Shown: positions 8,859 through 17,852 of the stretch, piece by piece
Layout of the letters: every line of letters starts with the position of its first letter
How positions within the stretch are numbered: position 1 is the first letter of the stretch
Source: Bradyrhizobium sp. CCGUVB1N3
GTDB taxonomy: Bacteria > Pseudomonadota > Alphaproteobacteria > Rhizobiales > Xanthobacteraceae
Direction of reading: 5' to 3'
Length of the DNA: 64,000 nt
Assembly (NCBI RefSeq): GCF_024199925.1
Contig: NZ_JANADR010000001.1
Location: 2,046,001-2,110,000, forward strand
Program-made: the position numbers and the translations under genes
Notes under the pieces: model-generated
What the model was told of the DNA's origin: nothing
The model's input: only the letters and a program-made list of their open reading frames with translations
Databases searched by the model: none

Positions 8859-10069
8859 TGGCCTCCCCAGACACGTCGATGCAACGGATTGTAGCCGATC
8901 CGGTAGACGAGCTCGGCCGGCCGCTCGACATCCCAGATCGCGAGGTCGCACCATTTGCCGGCCTCTAACGTGCCGATCTCGGCAAGCATGCCCAGCGCGC
9001 GCGCCCCCTCACGCGTCACGCCGGCGAGGCATTCGACGACCGTCATCCGGAACAACGTCGCGCCCATATTCATCGTGAGCAGAAGCGAGGTGAGCGGCGA
9101 GCTGCCGGGATTGCAGTCGGTTGCGAGCGCGATCCTGACGCCATGCTTGCGGAACAGCTCGAGCGGCGGCTTCCGCGTTTCGCGGATGAAATAGAAGGCG
9201 CCGGGCAGCAGAACCGCCACCGTCCCCGCCCGGGCCATCGCCACGGCACCGGCCTCATCGGTGTGCTCGAGATGATCCGCGGACAGCGCCGAGAATTTCG
9301 CGGCGAGCCCCGCACCGCCGAGATTGGACAGTTGATCGGCGTGCAGCTTCACCGGCAGGCCGAGCGCCCTCGCCGCCGCGAAGACACGCGCCGTTTGCTC
9401 TGCCGAGAACGCGATGCCTTCCATGAACGCATCGACGGCGTCGGCAAGCCCTGCCTGCGCCACCGCAGGCAGCATCTCGCGACACACCAGATCGATGTAG
9501 CGGTCCTTGTCGCCGCCGGCTTCGACGGGAAGCGCGTGCGCGCCGAGGAAACTCGTGCGGATCGCAACCGGCCGGACGCGCGCGAGCGCACGCGCGGCAC
9601 CGAGCTGCCGCAGCTCGGTGTCGGTATCGAGGCCATAGCCGGACTTGATCTCCAGCGTGGTCACGCCCTCGCCGAGCAGCGCGTCGAGCCTCGGCAGTGC
9701 GCTTTCGATCAGAGCAGCCTCGCTCGCGGCCCGCGTTGCCGCAACCGTCGAGACGATCCCGCCGCCGGCGCGCGCGATCTCCTCGTAGCTCGCTCCCTTA
9801 AGTCGCAGTTCGAATTCGTGCGCGCGGTTGCCGCCATAGACCAGATGCGTGTGGCAGTCGACGAAGCCGGGCGTGATCCACCGCCCCGCGCAATCGATCC
9901 ACTCTGCCGCGTCGGCATCCGCCGGAAAATCGGAGTGTGCGCCTGCAAAGACGATGCGGCCGTCGCGCGCCGCGACCACGCCGTGCGCGGTCTCGCCGAG
10001 ATCGGGCAGATCGTCTCGCATCGTGGCGAGGCGGGCATTGTGCCAGATCCGATCGAAGCGCTCTGCCAT
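8855..10069 (-). CDS. hutI: imidazolonepropionase
   Basis: A 404-residue amidohydrolase that opens the ring of 4-imidazolone-5-propionate to N-formimino-L-glutamate. The metal site is in [10 protein letters not shown] (histidines at about 73 and 75), with [16 protein letters not shown] and [10 protein letters not shown] supplying the remaining conserved residues. Length is normal for HutI. It is the first gene of the leftward hut operon; its start at 10069 lies about 30 bases from the HutC-type palindrome, so repressor binding there would block it together with hutF on the other strand. Confidence 0.97.
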   Translation of the reverse strand: MAERFDRIWHNARLATMRDDLPDLGETAHGVVAARDGRIVFAGAHSDFPADADAAEWIDCAGRWITPGFVDCHTHLVYGGNRAHEFELRLKGASYEEIARAGGGIVSTVAATRAASEAALIESALPRLDALLGEGVTTLEIKSGYGLDTDTELRQLGAARALARVRPVAIRTSFLGAHALPVEAGGDKDRYIDLVCREMLPAVAQAGLADAVDAFMEGIAFSAEQTARVFAAARALGLPVKLHADQLSNLGGAGLAAKFSALSADHLEHTDEAGAVAMARAGTVAVLLPGAFYFIRETRKPPLELFRKHGVRIALATDCNPGSSPLTSLLLTMNMGATLFRMTVVECLAGVTREGARALGMLAEIGTLEAGKWCDLAIWDVERPAELVYRIGYNPLHRRVWGGQ

Positions 10070-10100
10070 GCAGGTAATCCTTCGCTGCCGGACGCTTGAC

Positions 10101-10120
10101 TTATATGTCTAGACATATAA
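10101..10120. promoter_or_regulatory. HutC operator candidate: perfect 20-bp palindrome
   Basis: TTATATGTCTAGACATATAA is a perfect inverted repeat in the 84-base gap between the divergent hutI and hutF starts. GntR/HutC repressors bind such A/T-rich palindromes in hut promoters. A near-perfect -10 sequence for the rightward promoter (TATAAT, 10116-10121) overlaps its right end, so a bound repressor would block RNA polymerase. The autoregulated hutC gene lies two genes away. Urocanate is the usual inducer of this family. Confidence 0.75.
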
Positions 10121-10153
10121 TCGTGGCGCGGTTCTGTCCAGCCGGCAGGAAAC

Positions 10154-11512
10154 ATGACACGACTGCATTTCGCATCCGCGCTGCTGCCCTCGGGCTGGGC
10201 CGACGACGTGCAGGTCGTCGTCACCGACGGCGCCATCGCCGAGGTGACAGCCGGCGTCGCGCCGGCAGCCGGAGCCGAGCGCCATCAACTCGCCGTTCCC
10301 GGACTAGCGAGCCTGCACAGCCACGCGTTCCAGCGCGGCATGGCGGGGCTCGCCGAGACGCGCGGCAACACCGCCGATACGTTCTGGACCTGGCGCGAGA
10401 CGATGTACCGCTTCGCGCTCACGATGACGCCCGACGACGTCGAGAACGTCGCCACCCTGCTCTATGTCGAAATGCTCGAGCATGGTTTTACCCGCGTCGG
10501 CGAGTTTCATTATCTGCATCACGATCATGACGGCGCGCCCTACGCCAACCCGGCGGAGATGGCGACGCGCATCGCGCAGGCCGCCGAGACGTCAGGCATC
10601 GGTCTCACCCTGCTGCCGAGCTTTTATGCCCACGGCACGTTCGGCGGCGACGCGCCGCATGCCGGCCAGCGCCGTTTCATCTGCTCGGTCGATCAGTTTG
10701 CAAAATTGCTTGCCGCCTCGCGCGAGGCCGTCGGCAGGTTGCCCGGCGCCAATATCGGCATCGCGCCGCACAGCCTGCGCGCCGTGACGCCGGACGAGCT
10801 GGCAGCGATCGTGCCGCTTGCGGACGGCGGTCCGGTTCATATCCACGCTGCGGAACAGATCCGGGAAGTCGAGGATTCCCTCGCCTGGTCCGGCAAGCGC
10901 CCGGTGGAATGGCTGCTCGAACAAGCGCCCGTCGATCAGCGCTGGTGCCTCATTCACGCGACCCATACGACGCCGACGGAAGTCGCTTCGCTTGCGAAGA
11001 CGGGCGCAGTCGCGGGCCTCTGCCCCGTCACCGAAGCAAGCCTCGGCGACGGCATTTTTCCGGCCCGCGAATTCCTCGATGCCGGCGGCCGGTTCGGCGT
11101 CGGCACCGACTCCAATGTGCTGGTCGGCATTGCCGACGAGTTGCGGCAACTCGAATATGGCCAGCGGCTCAAGCACCGCGAGCGCAACGTGCTGTCGAAC
11201 GCGCCCGGCGCATCGACCGGACGCGCCCTGCTCGACGGCGCATTGGCCGGTGGCGGCCAGGCACTCGCGCAAGCCGTCGTGGGACTGAAAGTCGGCGCGC
11301 GCGCCGACATCGTCACCCTCGACACGACCCATCCTTCGCTCGCCGGGCGCCGTGCTGACGCCGTCCTCGACGGCTGGATCTTTGCGACCGGCGCAGGCGC
11401 GGTCGATTGTGTTTGGGCCGGCGGCAGGAAGGCCGTCGAAGGCGGGCAACATGTGCTTCGCCGCTCGGCGCGGGAACGCTTCAACACGGCGGTGCGGAGG
11501 CTCATCGCATGA
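10154..11512 (+). CDS. hutF: formimidoylglutamate deiminase
   Basis: A 452-residue amidohydrolase that deaminates N-formimino-L-glutamate to N-formyl-L-glutamate and ammonia. The metal-binding start is PGLASLHSHAFQRGMAGLAE, where HSHAFQR is typical of HutF. IHIHAAEQ-like (PVHIHAAEQIREVEDS), CLIHATHTTP and GVGTDSNVLV supply the other conserved histidines and aspartate. Presence of HutF means the organism uses the five-step route, whose last step needs an N-formylglutamate amidohydrolase (HutG) that is not seen here. CAGGAAAC precedes the ATG. Its stop overlaps the hutC start (ATGA). Confidence 0.96.
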   Translation: MTRLHFASALLPSGWADDVQVVVTDGAIAEVTAGVAPAAGAERHQLAVPGLASLHSHAFQRGMAGLAETRGNTADTFWTWRETMYRFALTMTPDDVENVATLLYVEMLEHGFTRVGEFHYLHHDHDGAPYANPAEMATRIAQAAETSGIGLTLLPSFYAHGTFGGDAPHAGQRRFICSVDQFAKLLAASREAVGRLPGANIGIAPHSLRAVTPDELAAIVPLADGGPVHIHAAEQIREVEDSLAWSGKRPVEWLLEQAPVDQRWCLIHATHTTPTEVASLAKTGAVAGLCPVTEASLGDGIFPAREFLDAGGRFGVGTDSNVLVGIADELRQLEYGQRLKHRERNVLSNAPGASTGRALLDGALAGGGQALAQAVVGLKVGARADIVTLDTTHPSLAGRRADAVLDGWIFATGAGAVDCVWAGGRKAVEGGQHVLRRSARERFNTAVRRLIA

Positions 11513-12240
11513 GCCTCGCCACCGACAAGCTCGACGACAAGCCGACGCTTTACAAGCAGATCAGACGCGACATCGAGACCAGGATCCTGACCGGCGAGTG
11601 GCCACCCGGTCATCGCATCCCGTTCGAGCATCAATTGATGGCGCGCTATCGCTGCTCGCGCATGACGGTGAACAAGGCGCTGTCGGAGCTCGCACAGGCC
11701 GACCTGATCGAGCGGCGGCGACGCGCCGGCACGTTCGTTCGCCGTCCGCAGCATCTGTCCGCGGTGCTCAAGATCGCCGACATTCGCGCGGAAATCACCG
11801 CACTTGGCCGCGGCTATGGTTATCAGCTGGTCCAATGCACGCGCCGCACCGCAAGTGCTGCCGATCGCGCCCGCCTCGGGGTGCGGAAGACGGGCAAGGT
11901 GATCGCGATCACCTGCCGCCACAGCGCCGACAACGTGCCGTTCGCGCTCGAGGACAGGCTGATCGATCTCGAAGCCGTGCCGGAAGCAGCACACGCCGAC
12001 TTTGCGGCCGAGCCGCCCGGCTCGTGGCTGCTTCATCATGTCCCATGGACGGAAGCCGAGCACACGATCAGCGCCGTCGTTGCGGATGATCGCACCGCGG
12101 AGGCGCTCGGCATCGCGGTCGGCGCGCCCTGCCTCGTCATCGACCGCTACACCTGGCGCAGCGCGCGGACGCTGACCGCGGTGCGGTTGCTCTATCCCGG
12201 TGACTCCCACCGTCTCGTCGCCCGCTTCAAGGGAGGTTGA
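11509..12240 (+). CDS. hutC: histidine utilisation repressor (GntR/HutC family)
   Basis: A 243-residue regulator. The N-terminal winged helix-turn-helix of the GntR type spans about residues 10-78, with LYKQIRRDIETRILTGEW, then RYRCSRMTVNKALSELAQ as the recognition region and RRRAGTFVRRP as the wing. The C-terminal UTRA ligand domain (about 95-235) includes APCLVIDRYTWRS and GDSHRLVARF. Urocanate is the usual ligand. It overlaps hutF by four bases, so hutF-hutC is co-transcribed and the repressor is autoregulated. The likely target is the palindrome at 10101-10120. Confidence 0.93.
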   Translation: MSLATDKLDDKPTLYKQIRRDIETRILTGEWPPGHRIPFEHQLMARYRCSRMTVNKALSELAQADLIERRRRAGTFVRRPQHLSAVLKIADIRAEITALGRGYGYQLVQCTRRTASAADRARLGVRKTGKVIAITCRHSADNVPFALEDRLIDLEAVPEAAHADFAAEPPGSWLLHHVPWTEAEHTISAVVADDRTAEALGIAVGAPCLVIDRYTWRSARTLTAVRLLYPGDSHRLVARFKGG

Positions 12241-12325
12241 GCAGCGATGTCGCAAGCGGCACAATTCATGCAACGTGATGTGATCAACCAGGTTCAGTAC
12301 ATCGATCGGCAAGAGGACAACAATC

Positions 12326-13270
12326 ATGCGTAATACAAAAGCATTCGCAGCCATCATTGCTCTCGTAGTAGCGACGCCGGCGCTCGCCGATGACGTCAAG
12401 GTCGGCGTCGGCATCTCCGGGTGGACCGGCTTTGCGCCGCTGACGCTCGCCAAGGAGGCCGGCATCTTCAAGAAGAATGGCCTCGATGTGACGATCAAGA
12501 AGATCCCGCAGAAGGACCGCCATCTGGCCATTGCCTCCGGCGACGTCCAGTGCGCGGCGACAACCGTCGAGACCTGGATCTCGTGGAACGCCAACGGCGT
12601 TGCGACCAAGCAGATCTTCCAGCTCGACAAGAGCTACGGGGCCGATGGCATGGCCGTCCGCAACGATCTCCCCGCGATCAAGGACCTGAAGGGCAAGACG
12701 GTCGCCGCCTCCGCGCCGGGCACCTCGCCCTATTTCGCGCTCGCATGGATGCTCAAGAAGAATGGCCTGTCGGTGAAGGACGTCACGGTCGTGAACCTCG
12801 AGCCGGCCGCCGCCGCGCAGGCCTTCGTCTCCGGCCAGAACGATGCCGCGATGACCTATGAGCCCTACCTCTCGACGGTGCGCGCCGCGCCCGACAAGGG
12901 CAAGATCATCGCCACCACGCTCGACTATCCGATGGTGATGGACACGTTCGGCTGCACGCCGAAATTCCTGGGCGAGAATCCCAAGGCCGCCCAGGCGCTG
13001 GCCGACAGCTATTTCGAGGCGCTCGACATGATCGCGAAGGATCAGGCCAAGGCCTATGAGATCATGGGCGCCGACGTGAAACAGACCGGCGAGCAGTTTG
13101 GCAACTCGGCGAAGTACCTGCGCTGGCAGGACAAGGCCGCGAACCAGAAGTTCTTCGGCGGCGAGTTCCTGGCCTTCAATAAGGACGCCGCGGATCTGCT
13201 GCTCGAGATCGGCATCATCAAGGCCGCACCGAAGGTCGACGATCTCTTCGACGCGAGCTTCATCAAGTAA
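12326..13270 (+). CDS. ABC transporter substrate-binding protein (NMT1/SsuA/TauA type)
   Basis: A 314-residue periplasmic protein with a signal peptide (MRNTKAFAAIIALVVATPALA). The mature part starts VKVGVGISGWTGFAPLTLAK, then KEAGIFKKNGLDV, the start of the NMT1/SsuA/TauA fold, and has DLKGKTVAASAPGTSPYFAL and NDAAMTYEPYLS. This class delivers nitrate, sulfonates, thiamine precursors or nitrogenous organic compounds; the substrate here is not readable. It opens a four-gene unit with permease, ATPase and an amidohydrolase, 85 bases after hutC, which suggests a nitrogen compound linked to histidine catabolism. A stem-loop follows the stop codon (13288-13315). Confidence 0.9.
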   Translation: MRNTKAFAAIIALVVATPALADDVKVGVGISGWTGFAPLTLAKEAGIFKKNGLDVTIKKIPQKDRHLAIASGDVQCAATTVETWISWNANGVATKQIFQLDKSYGADGMAVRNDLPAIKDLKGKTVAASAPGTSPYFALAWMLKKNGLSVKDVTVVNLEPAAAAQAFVSGQNDAAMTYEPYLSTVRAAPDKGKIIATTLDYPMVMDTFGCTPKFLGENPKAAQALADSYFEALDMIAKDQAKAYEIMGADVKQTGEQFGNSAKYLRWQDKAANQKFFGGEFLAFNKDAADLLLEIGIIKAAPKVDDLFDASFIK

Positions 13271-13287
13271 ACACCGCCAGCACCAAG

Positions 13288-13315
13288 CCGGTTCGCTTCG
13301 CGCGGAGCGAACCGG
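13288..13315 (+). promoter_or_regulatory. stem-loop between binding-protein and permease genes
   Basis: CCGGTTCGCT (13288-13297) and AGCGAACCGG (13306-13315) form a perfect 10-bp stem with an 8-base loop, 17 bases after the binding-protein stop. No T-tract follows. In ABC operons such hairpins usually protect the upstream mRNA or partly stop transcription, so that binding protein is made in excess over permease. Confidence 0.6.
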
Positions 13316-13351
13316 TGCAGGATCTCGCCCCGTCTGGAAACCACGCCCGTG

Positions 13352-14125
13352 ATGCGTCCGCTCGATCCCGTGACTGCGAAGCAACGTACGGCTTACGGCC
13401 TCGCGTTCTTCGTGCTCTTCGTTGCCTTGTGGTCCTGGGCGACCTTCGGGGGCCATGTATCGAAGACCTTCCTCGCGAACCCGCTGACCATGGTGCAGGA
13501 AGGCTTTGAGCTCCTGACCCGGCACGGCTTCCTGTTCGATATCGGCATGACGGTCTGGCGCGTGGTCGGCGGCTTTGCGCTTGCCGCCGTCATTGCCGTG
13601 CCGCTCGGCGTGCTGATGGGCGCCTACAAGCCGATCGAAGCTTTCCTTGAGCCATTCGTGTCCTTCGCGCGATATCTGCCGGCCTCCGCCTTCATCCCGC
13701 TTCTGATCTTGTGGGCCGGTATCGGCGAATTGCAAAAGCTGCTCGTCATCTTCATCGGCTCGGTGTTTCAGGTCATCCTGATGGTGGCCGTGACCGTCGG
13801 CGCCACACGGCGCGACCTGGTCGAGGCGGCCTATACGTTAGGGGCCAGCGATCGCGGCATCATCCGCCGGGTGCTGCTGCCCTCCTCCGCGCCCGAGATC
13901 GCCGAAATCCTGCGGCTGGTGCTAGGCTGGGCGTGGACCTACGTCATCGTCGCTGAGCTGATCGGCTCATCGTCAGGCATCGGTCATATGATCACCGACA
14001 GCCAGGCCCTGCTCAACACCGGGCAGATCATCTTCGGCATCATCGTCATCGGCTTGATCGGCCTCGTCTCCGACTTCCTGTTCAAGGCGTTCAATGCGTG
14101 GCTGTTTCCGTGGAAGCTCGCATGA
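13352..14125 (+). CDS. ABC transporter permease (SsuC/TauC type)
   Basis: A 257-residue inner-membrane protein with about six hydrophobic helices. The binding-protein-dependent permease signature (EAA loop) is EAAYTLGASDRGIIRRVLLPSS in the middle of the protein, where it docks on the ATPase. It opens with AYGLAFFVLFVALWSWATF and includes ARYLPASAFIPLLILWAGIG, both typical of the SsuC/TauC group. GTG at 13349 directly before the ATG is an equally possible start. Its stop overlaps the ATPase start (ATGA). Confidence 0.9.
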   Translation: MRPLDPVTAKQRTAYGLAFFVLFVALWSWATFGGHVSKTFLANPLTMVQEGFELLTRHGFLFDIGMTVWRVVGGFALAAVIAVPLGVLMGAYKPIEAFLEPFVSFARYLPASAFIPLLILWAGIGELQKLLVIFIGSVFQVILMVAVTVGATRRDLVEAAYTLGASDRGIIRRVLLPSSAPEIAEILRLVLGWAWTYVIVAELIGSSSGIGHMITDSQALLNTGQIIFGIIVIGLIGLVSDFLFKAFNAWLFPWKLA

Positions 14126-14907
14126 CCAAGCTCAGGATCGATCAGGTTTCACGAACCTTTCCCGCGCGGGCGGGCCACGCCCCGACAAAGGCGATCGAGC
14201 CGACCAGCCTGGACGTCGGCGACAACGACTTCGTCACCATCCTCGGTCCGTCCGGCTGCGGCAAATCCACCCTGCTCCGCATCGTCGCCGGTCTCGACCG
14301 GCCGACCAGCGGCCGCGTTCTGCTCGACGGGCGCGAGGTAAGCGGTCCCGGCGCGGATCGCGGCATGGTGTTTCAGTCCTACACGCTGTTCCCCTGGCTC
14401 ACCGTGCGGGAGAACATCGCCTTCGGCCTGCGCGAGCGTGGCATTTCGCAAAGCGAACGCGGCAAGATTGCTGATGCCTTCATCCGCCAGGTGGGGCTGT
14501 CCGGCTTTGAAAATCACTGGCCGAAGCAATTGTCGGGCGGCATGCAGCAGCGCACCGCGATCGCACGCGCGCTCGCCAACGATCCAAAGATCCTGCTGCT
14601 CGACGAGCCCTTCGGCGCGCTCGACAACCAGACCCGCGCGCTGATGCAGGAGATGCTGCTCGGGATCTGGGAGCGCGACCAGAAGACCGTGCTGTTCGTG
14701 ACGCACGACATCGAGGAAGCGATCTTCCTCGGCAGCCGGGTCATCGTTATGAGCGCACGACCCGGCCGCATCAAGGCCGAGATTGCAGTCGACCTGCCGC
14801 ATCCGCGCTCGTACAAGATCAAGACCACGCCGGAGTTCGTCCGTCTCAAGGAGCGCCTCGTCGAGGAGATCCGCACCGAGGCGTTGAAGGTTGCCGAACA
14901 TGCCTGA
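14122..14907 (+). CDS. ABC transporter ATP-binding protein (SsuB/TauB type)
   Basis: A 261-residue ATPase that powers the importer. Walker A is GPSGCGKST at about residue 43, the Q-loop is MVFQSYTLFPWLTV, the ABC signature is LSGGMQQRTAIARAL, Walker B is ILLLDEPFGALD, and the switch histidine is in FVTHDIEEA. The start at 14122 overlaps the permease stop (ATGA); a few upstream in-frame codons exist but have no support. Its own stop overlaps the next gene by eight bases, so transporter and hydrolase are translated together. Confidence 0.95.
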   Translation: MTKLRIDQVSRTFPARAGHAPTKAIEPTSLDVGDNDFVTILGPSGCGKSTLLRIVAGLDRPTSGRVLLDGREVSGPGADRGMVFQSYTLFPWLTVRENIAFGLRERGISQSERGKIADAFIRQVGLSGFENHWPKQLSGGMQQRTAIARALANDPKILLLDEPFGALDNQTRALMQEMLLGIWERDQKTVLFVTHDIEEAIFLGSRVIVMSARPGRIKAEIAVDLPHPRSYKIKTTPEFVRLKERLVEEIRTEALKVAEHA

Positions 14908-16129
14908 TCGTTCCGTCGCCAACGGCGAGCGCGTGCTCGCCGACCTCAGTGCGCTCCGCGCCATCGGCGCCTACAAGACCGGCGTGCACAAGCCGACCTT
15001 CTCCGAGCCGCATCGCGACTCGCTCGCATGGCTTGTCGAAAAGCTTCCCGAAGCGGGACTCACCGGTACGATCGATGGCATCGGCAACATCCTCGGCACG
15101 AGCACGCGTACGGGACCGAAACTGCTGGCCGGATCGCATCTCGAAAGCCAGAACTATGCCGGCTGGCTCGATGGTCCGCTTGGGGTCGTCTATGCGCTCG
15201 AGGCTGCCCGTGTCATCAACTCCGATCCGTCGCTGCGCGGCGCCGTCGAAGTCGCGGCATGGTGCGACGAGGAAGGGCATTTCGGTCACTTCCTCGGCTC
15301 GCGGTCCTATGTCGGCGGCGTGAGCGAAGCCGACATCGATGCAGCGCGCGACCGCACCACCGGGCAGAGCATGCGCGAGGCGCTATCCGATGCAGGCCTT
15401 GCCGGCCTGGCGCGTTTCACGGCTGAACCGAGACGCCACATCGGATATCTGGAGGCCCATATCGAGCAAGGCAACGCGCTCGAGACGGGCGGCCTCGCGA
15501 TCGGCGTGGTCGCCTCCATCGTGGGGATCTGGCAATACCGCATCAATTTCGTCGGCGAGCAGAACCACGCGGGCACGACCCGCATGGCCGCGCGCAAGGA
15601 TGCGGGCCTGGCCCTGGCCAAATTCTGCGTGGCGATCGATGCGCGTTTTCCGGCCGTGGCCGGGCCGCGCACGGTCTGGACAACGGGCCGTATCACGCTC
15701 GATCCGGGGGCGCCGAGCATCATTCCGGGCGGCGCAGAGATGCTGTTCCAGATCCGCGACGACGATCCGGCCGTGATCGCGCGGCTGGAGGAGCTGCTGC
15801 GGACGATGATCGATGAGACCAACTTGAGCGGTCCCTGTCAGGTGACCCTGGAACGGCTACGCACTGGCGTCCCCGCCAAAATGCATCCGCCCTTCCAGGA
15901 GGCCATTGAAGCTGCGAGCAAGGCCTTTGCGAACGGACGCTGCGTCCGCATGCCCAGCGGCGCCGGCCACGACGCCCAGGTTCTCGCCACGATCATGCCG
16001 GCCGCGATGCTGTTCGTGCCCTCGATCGGCGGCGTCAGCCATCACTGGACCGAGAACACGGCTGACGCTGATATCGTCACCGGCGCCCAGGTGTTTGTCG
16101 ACGCCTGCCGGCGCATTCTTGCGGAATGA
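14900..16129 (+). CDS. M20-family Zn amidohydrolase (allantoate/N-carbamoyl-amino acid hydrolase type)
   Basis: A 409-residue dinuclear zinc hydrolase. Metal-site motifs are LAGSHLESQNYAGWLDGPLG (His and Asp), CDEEGHFGHFLGSR (Glu pair), YLEAHIEQG and SIGGVSHHWTENTAD. The HIEQG and EEG motifs place it with allantoate amidohydrolases, ureidoglycolases and N-carbamoyl-L-amino acid hydrolases, which cleave the C-N bond of small N-acyl or N-carbamoyl acids. The usual HLDT is HLES here, so the substrate may differ. It starts inside the ATPase gene (8-base overlap) and so probably acts on what the transporter imports. Given the hut neighbours, N-formylglutamate is a candidate substrate, by inference only. 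Confidence 0.85.
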   Translation: MPDRSVANGERVLADLSALRAIGAYKTGVHKPTFSEPHRDSLAWLVEKLPEAGLTGTIDGIGNILGTSTRTGPKLLAGSHLESQNYAGWLDGPLGVVYALEAARVINSDPSLRGAVEVAAWCDEEGHFGHFLGSRSYVGGVSEADIDAARDRTTGQSMREALSDAGLAGLARFTAEPRRHIGYLEAHIEQGNALETGGLAIGVVASIVGIWQYRINFVGEQNHAGTTRMAARKDAGLALAKFCVAIDARFPAVAGPRTVWTTGRITLDPGAPSIIPGGAEMLFQIRDDDPAVIARLEELLRTMIDETNLSGPCQVTLERLRTGVPAKMHPPFQEAIEAASKAFANGRCVRMPSGAGHDAQVLATIMPAAMLFVPSIGGVSHHWTENTADADIVTGAQVFVDACRRILAE

Positions 16130-16190
16130 GCGCGATCCCCTTCGGGGTAAACTGACGCTCTGTTGCCCAACACGCATCAGCTAGAACTTC

Positions 16191-17852
16191 TCATCTTGCA
16201 GGGCAACTGAGCGGACCTTTCAACACGTTACGCTCCGTGTTCGCCGGCGTAGAAAGCGTCGTCTTTCCGAGAATCAGATCTGCCGCCTTCTCCGCGATCA
16301 TGATGGTGGGTGCGTTCGTGTTCGATGACGTGATGCGCGGCATCACCGAGGCGTCGCAAATCCGCAGGCCATCGAGCCCTCGAAGTCTCAGCGACGGATC
16401 GACCACCGCCAGCTGGTCGGTGCCCATCCGGCAGGTGCCTACAGGGTGATGATCGGTCTTGCAGGTCCGATACGCATAGTCGACGAGAGCGGCTTCGCTT
16501 GTGGCCGCAACACCTGGCATCCGCTCGACCATGACGAACGGCTCGAGCGCGGGTTGCCGGAGAATTTCACGGGCCATCTTCAGCCCCTCGATCGCGGCCG
16601 AGCGATCACGGGCATCAGACCAGTAATTTGGATCAATCATGGGCATCGCGGACGGATCGCCGCTTGCGAGCCGCACGGTGCCACGCGAGCGGGGCCGCAG
16701 GAATGCCGAATTGAGCGTGACGCCTGCATGCTCAAGCTTCTCCACGCCCGCTTCGATTCCTGAGCCGAGCCCGAGATGGAACTGCACGTCCGGCCATTCC
16801 AGCGTTTTTGCCGCCGGGTCGGCGTACCAGAAGCCCCCGGTCTCAAACAGGGTGGACGCGACCGGCCCGCGCTTGAACAGCAGATATTCCAGCCCCGCCC
16901 AGATCGTGCGGTGCAGCTTCACATAGCTGTCGTAGGTGAAGTCGCCCTTGCACTCCGCAATCGCATAGAGGTCGAGGTGGTCCTGAAGATTCTCGCCAAC
17001 ACCAGGCAAATCGTGGATCGGCTCAACACCGACTGAATTCAGATGGTCGGCCGGACCGATCCCCGATAGCAGCAGAAGACGAGGCGATCCGATCGCGCCG
17101 GACGCAAGGACGACCTCCCGCTCGGCCCGAACGACCTCCCGCTGCCCTCCGCGCACCGACTCGATTCCCACTGCACGCCCATTTTCGACCACGATCCGCG
17201 TGCTGTAGGCGCCGGTCAGGACGGTGAGATTCGGTCGGCCACGGATCGGCTTCAGATAGGCGGTGGCGGTCGAGCACCGCCGCGCATCTCGCACCGTCAC
17301 CTGGTAGTGGCCGACGCCCTCCTGCCGCGCACCGTTGAAATCGGGATTGTAGGGCATTCCATATTCCTGCCCGGCTCGCAGAAAAGCTTCGCCGATCGGC
17401 AGCGGGTTGACGGGCATCGAGACGCCCAGGGGACCACCGCGCGCATGGTAGGCGTCGACGAAGCGCTGGTTGTCCTCGGCGCGCTTGAAATAGGGCAAGA
17501 CATCCGCGTAGCTCCAACCTATCGCGCCATCCGCGGCCCAGCCGTCATAGTCGTGGACATTTCCGCGGGTGTAGACCTGCGCGTTGATGCTGGAGCCGCC
17601 GCCGAGCACCTTCGCCTGGGTATAGCGCAGCACCCGCCCGCCAAGGTGGCGCTGGGGCACCGTCGAGTATCCCCAGGAGGCGATGCCCTTGGTCATCTTG
17701 GCGAACCCCGCCGGCATGCTGAACAGCGGGTTGTTGTCGCGGCCGCCTGCCTCGATCAGGAGCACCCTGGTCGACGCATCGACGCTCAGGCGGTTCGCGA
17801 GCACACAGCCGGCGGAGCCGGCGCCGACGATGATGTAATCGTAAACCGTCAT
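16191..17852 (-). CDS. GMC-family oxidoreductase (choline/alcohol dehydrogenase type)
   Basis: A 553-residue flavoprotein. The FAD dinucleotide-binding motif is at the very start (YDYIIVGAGSAGCVLANRL), followed by GMC signature 1 (VLGGGSSINAQVYTRGN) and signature 2 (SGAIGSPRLLLLSGIGPADH). The catalytic pair is the His of DHHPVGTCRMG and the Asn of RITSSNTNAPTIMIAEKAAD. Length and motifs match the choline dehydrogenase/AlkJ/polyethylene glycol dehydrogenase branch, which oxidises primary alcohols to aldehydes. It is the last gene of the leftward cluster, and its ATG overlaps the stop of the second GMC gene. No signal peptide is visible. Confidence 0.92.
   Translation of the reverse strand: MTVYDYIIVGAGSAGCVLANRLSVDASTRVLLIEAGGRDNNPLFSMPAGFAKMTKGIASWGYSTVPQRHLGGRVLRYTQAKVLGGGSSINAQVYTRGNVHDYDGWAADGAIGWSYADVLPYFKRAEDNQRFVDAYHARGGPLGVSMPVNPLPIGEAFLRAGQEYGMPYNPDFNGARQEGVGHYQVTVRDARRCSTATAYLKPIRGRPNLTVLTGAYSTRIVVENGRAVGIESVRGGQREVVRAEREVVLASGAIGSPRLLLLSGIGPADHLNSVGVEPIHDLPGVGENLQDHLDLYAIAECKGDFTYDSYVKLHRTIWAGLEYLLFKRGPVASTLFETGGFWYADPAAKTLEWPDVQFHLGLGSGIEAGVEKLEHAGVTLNSAFLRPRSRGTVRLASGDPSAMPMIDPNYWSDARDRSAAIEGLKMAREILRQPALEPFVMVERMPGVAATSEAALVDYAYRTCKTDHHPVGTCRMGTDQLAVVDPSLRLRGLDGLRICDASVMPRITSSNTNAPTIMIAEKAADLILGKTTLSTPANTERNVLKGPLSCPAR

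Noticed and set aside
10954..12630. 558-residue open frame on the minus strand over hutF-hutC and the binding-protein gene
   Set aside because: It crosses three real genes and their spacers and carries no recognisable domain.
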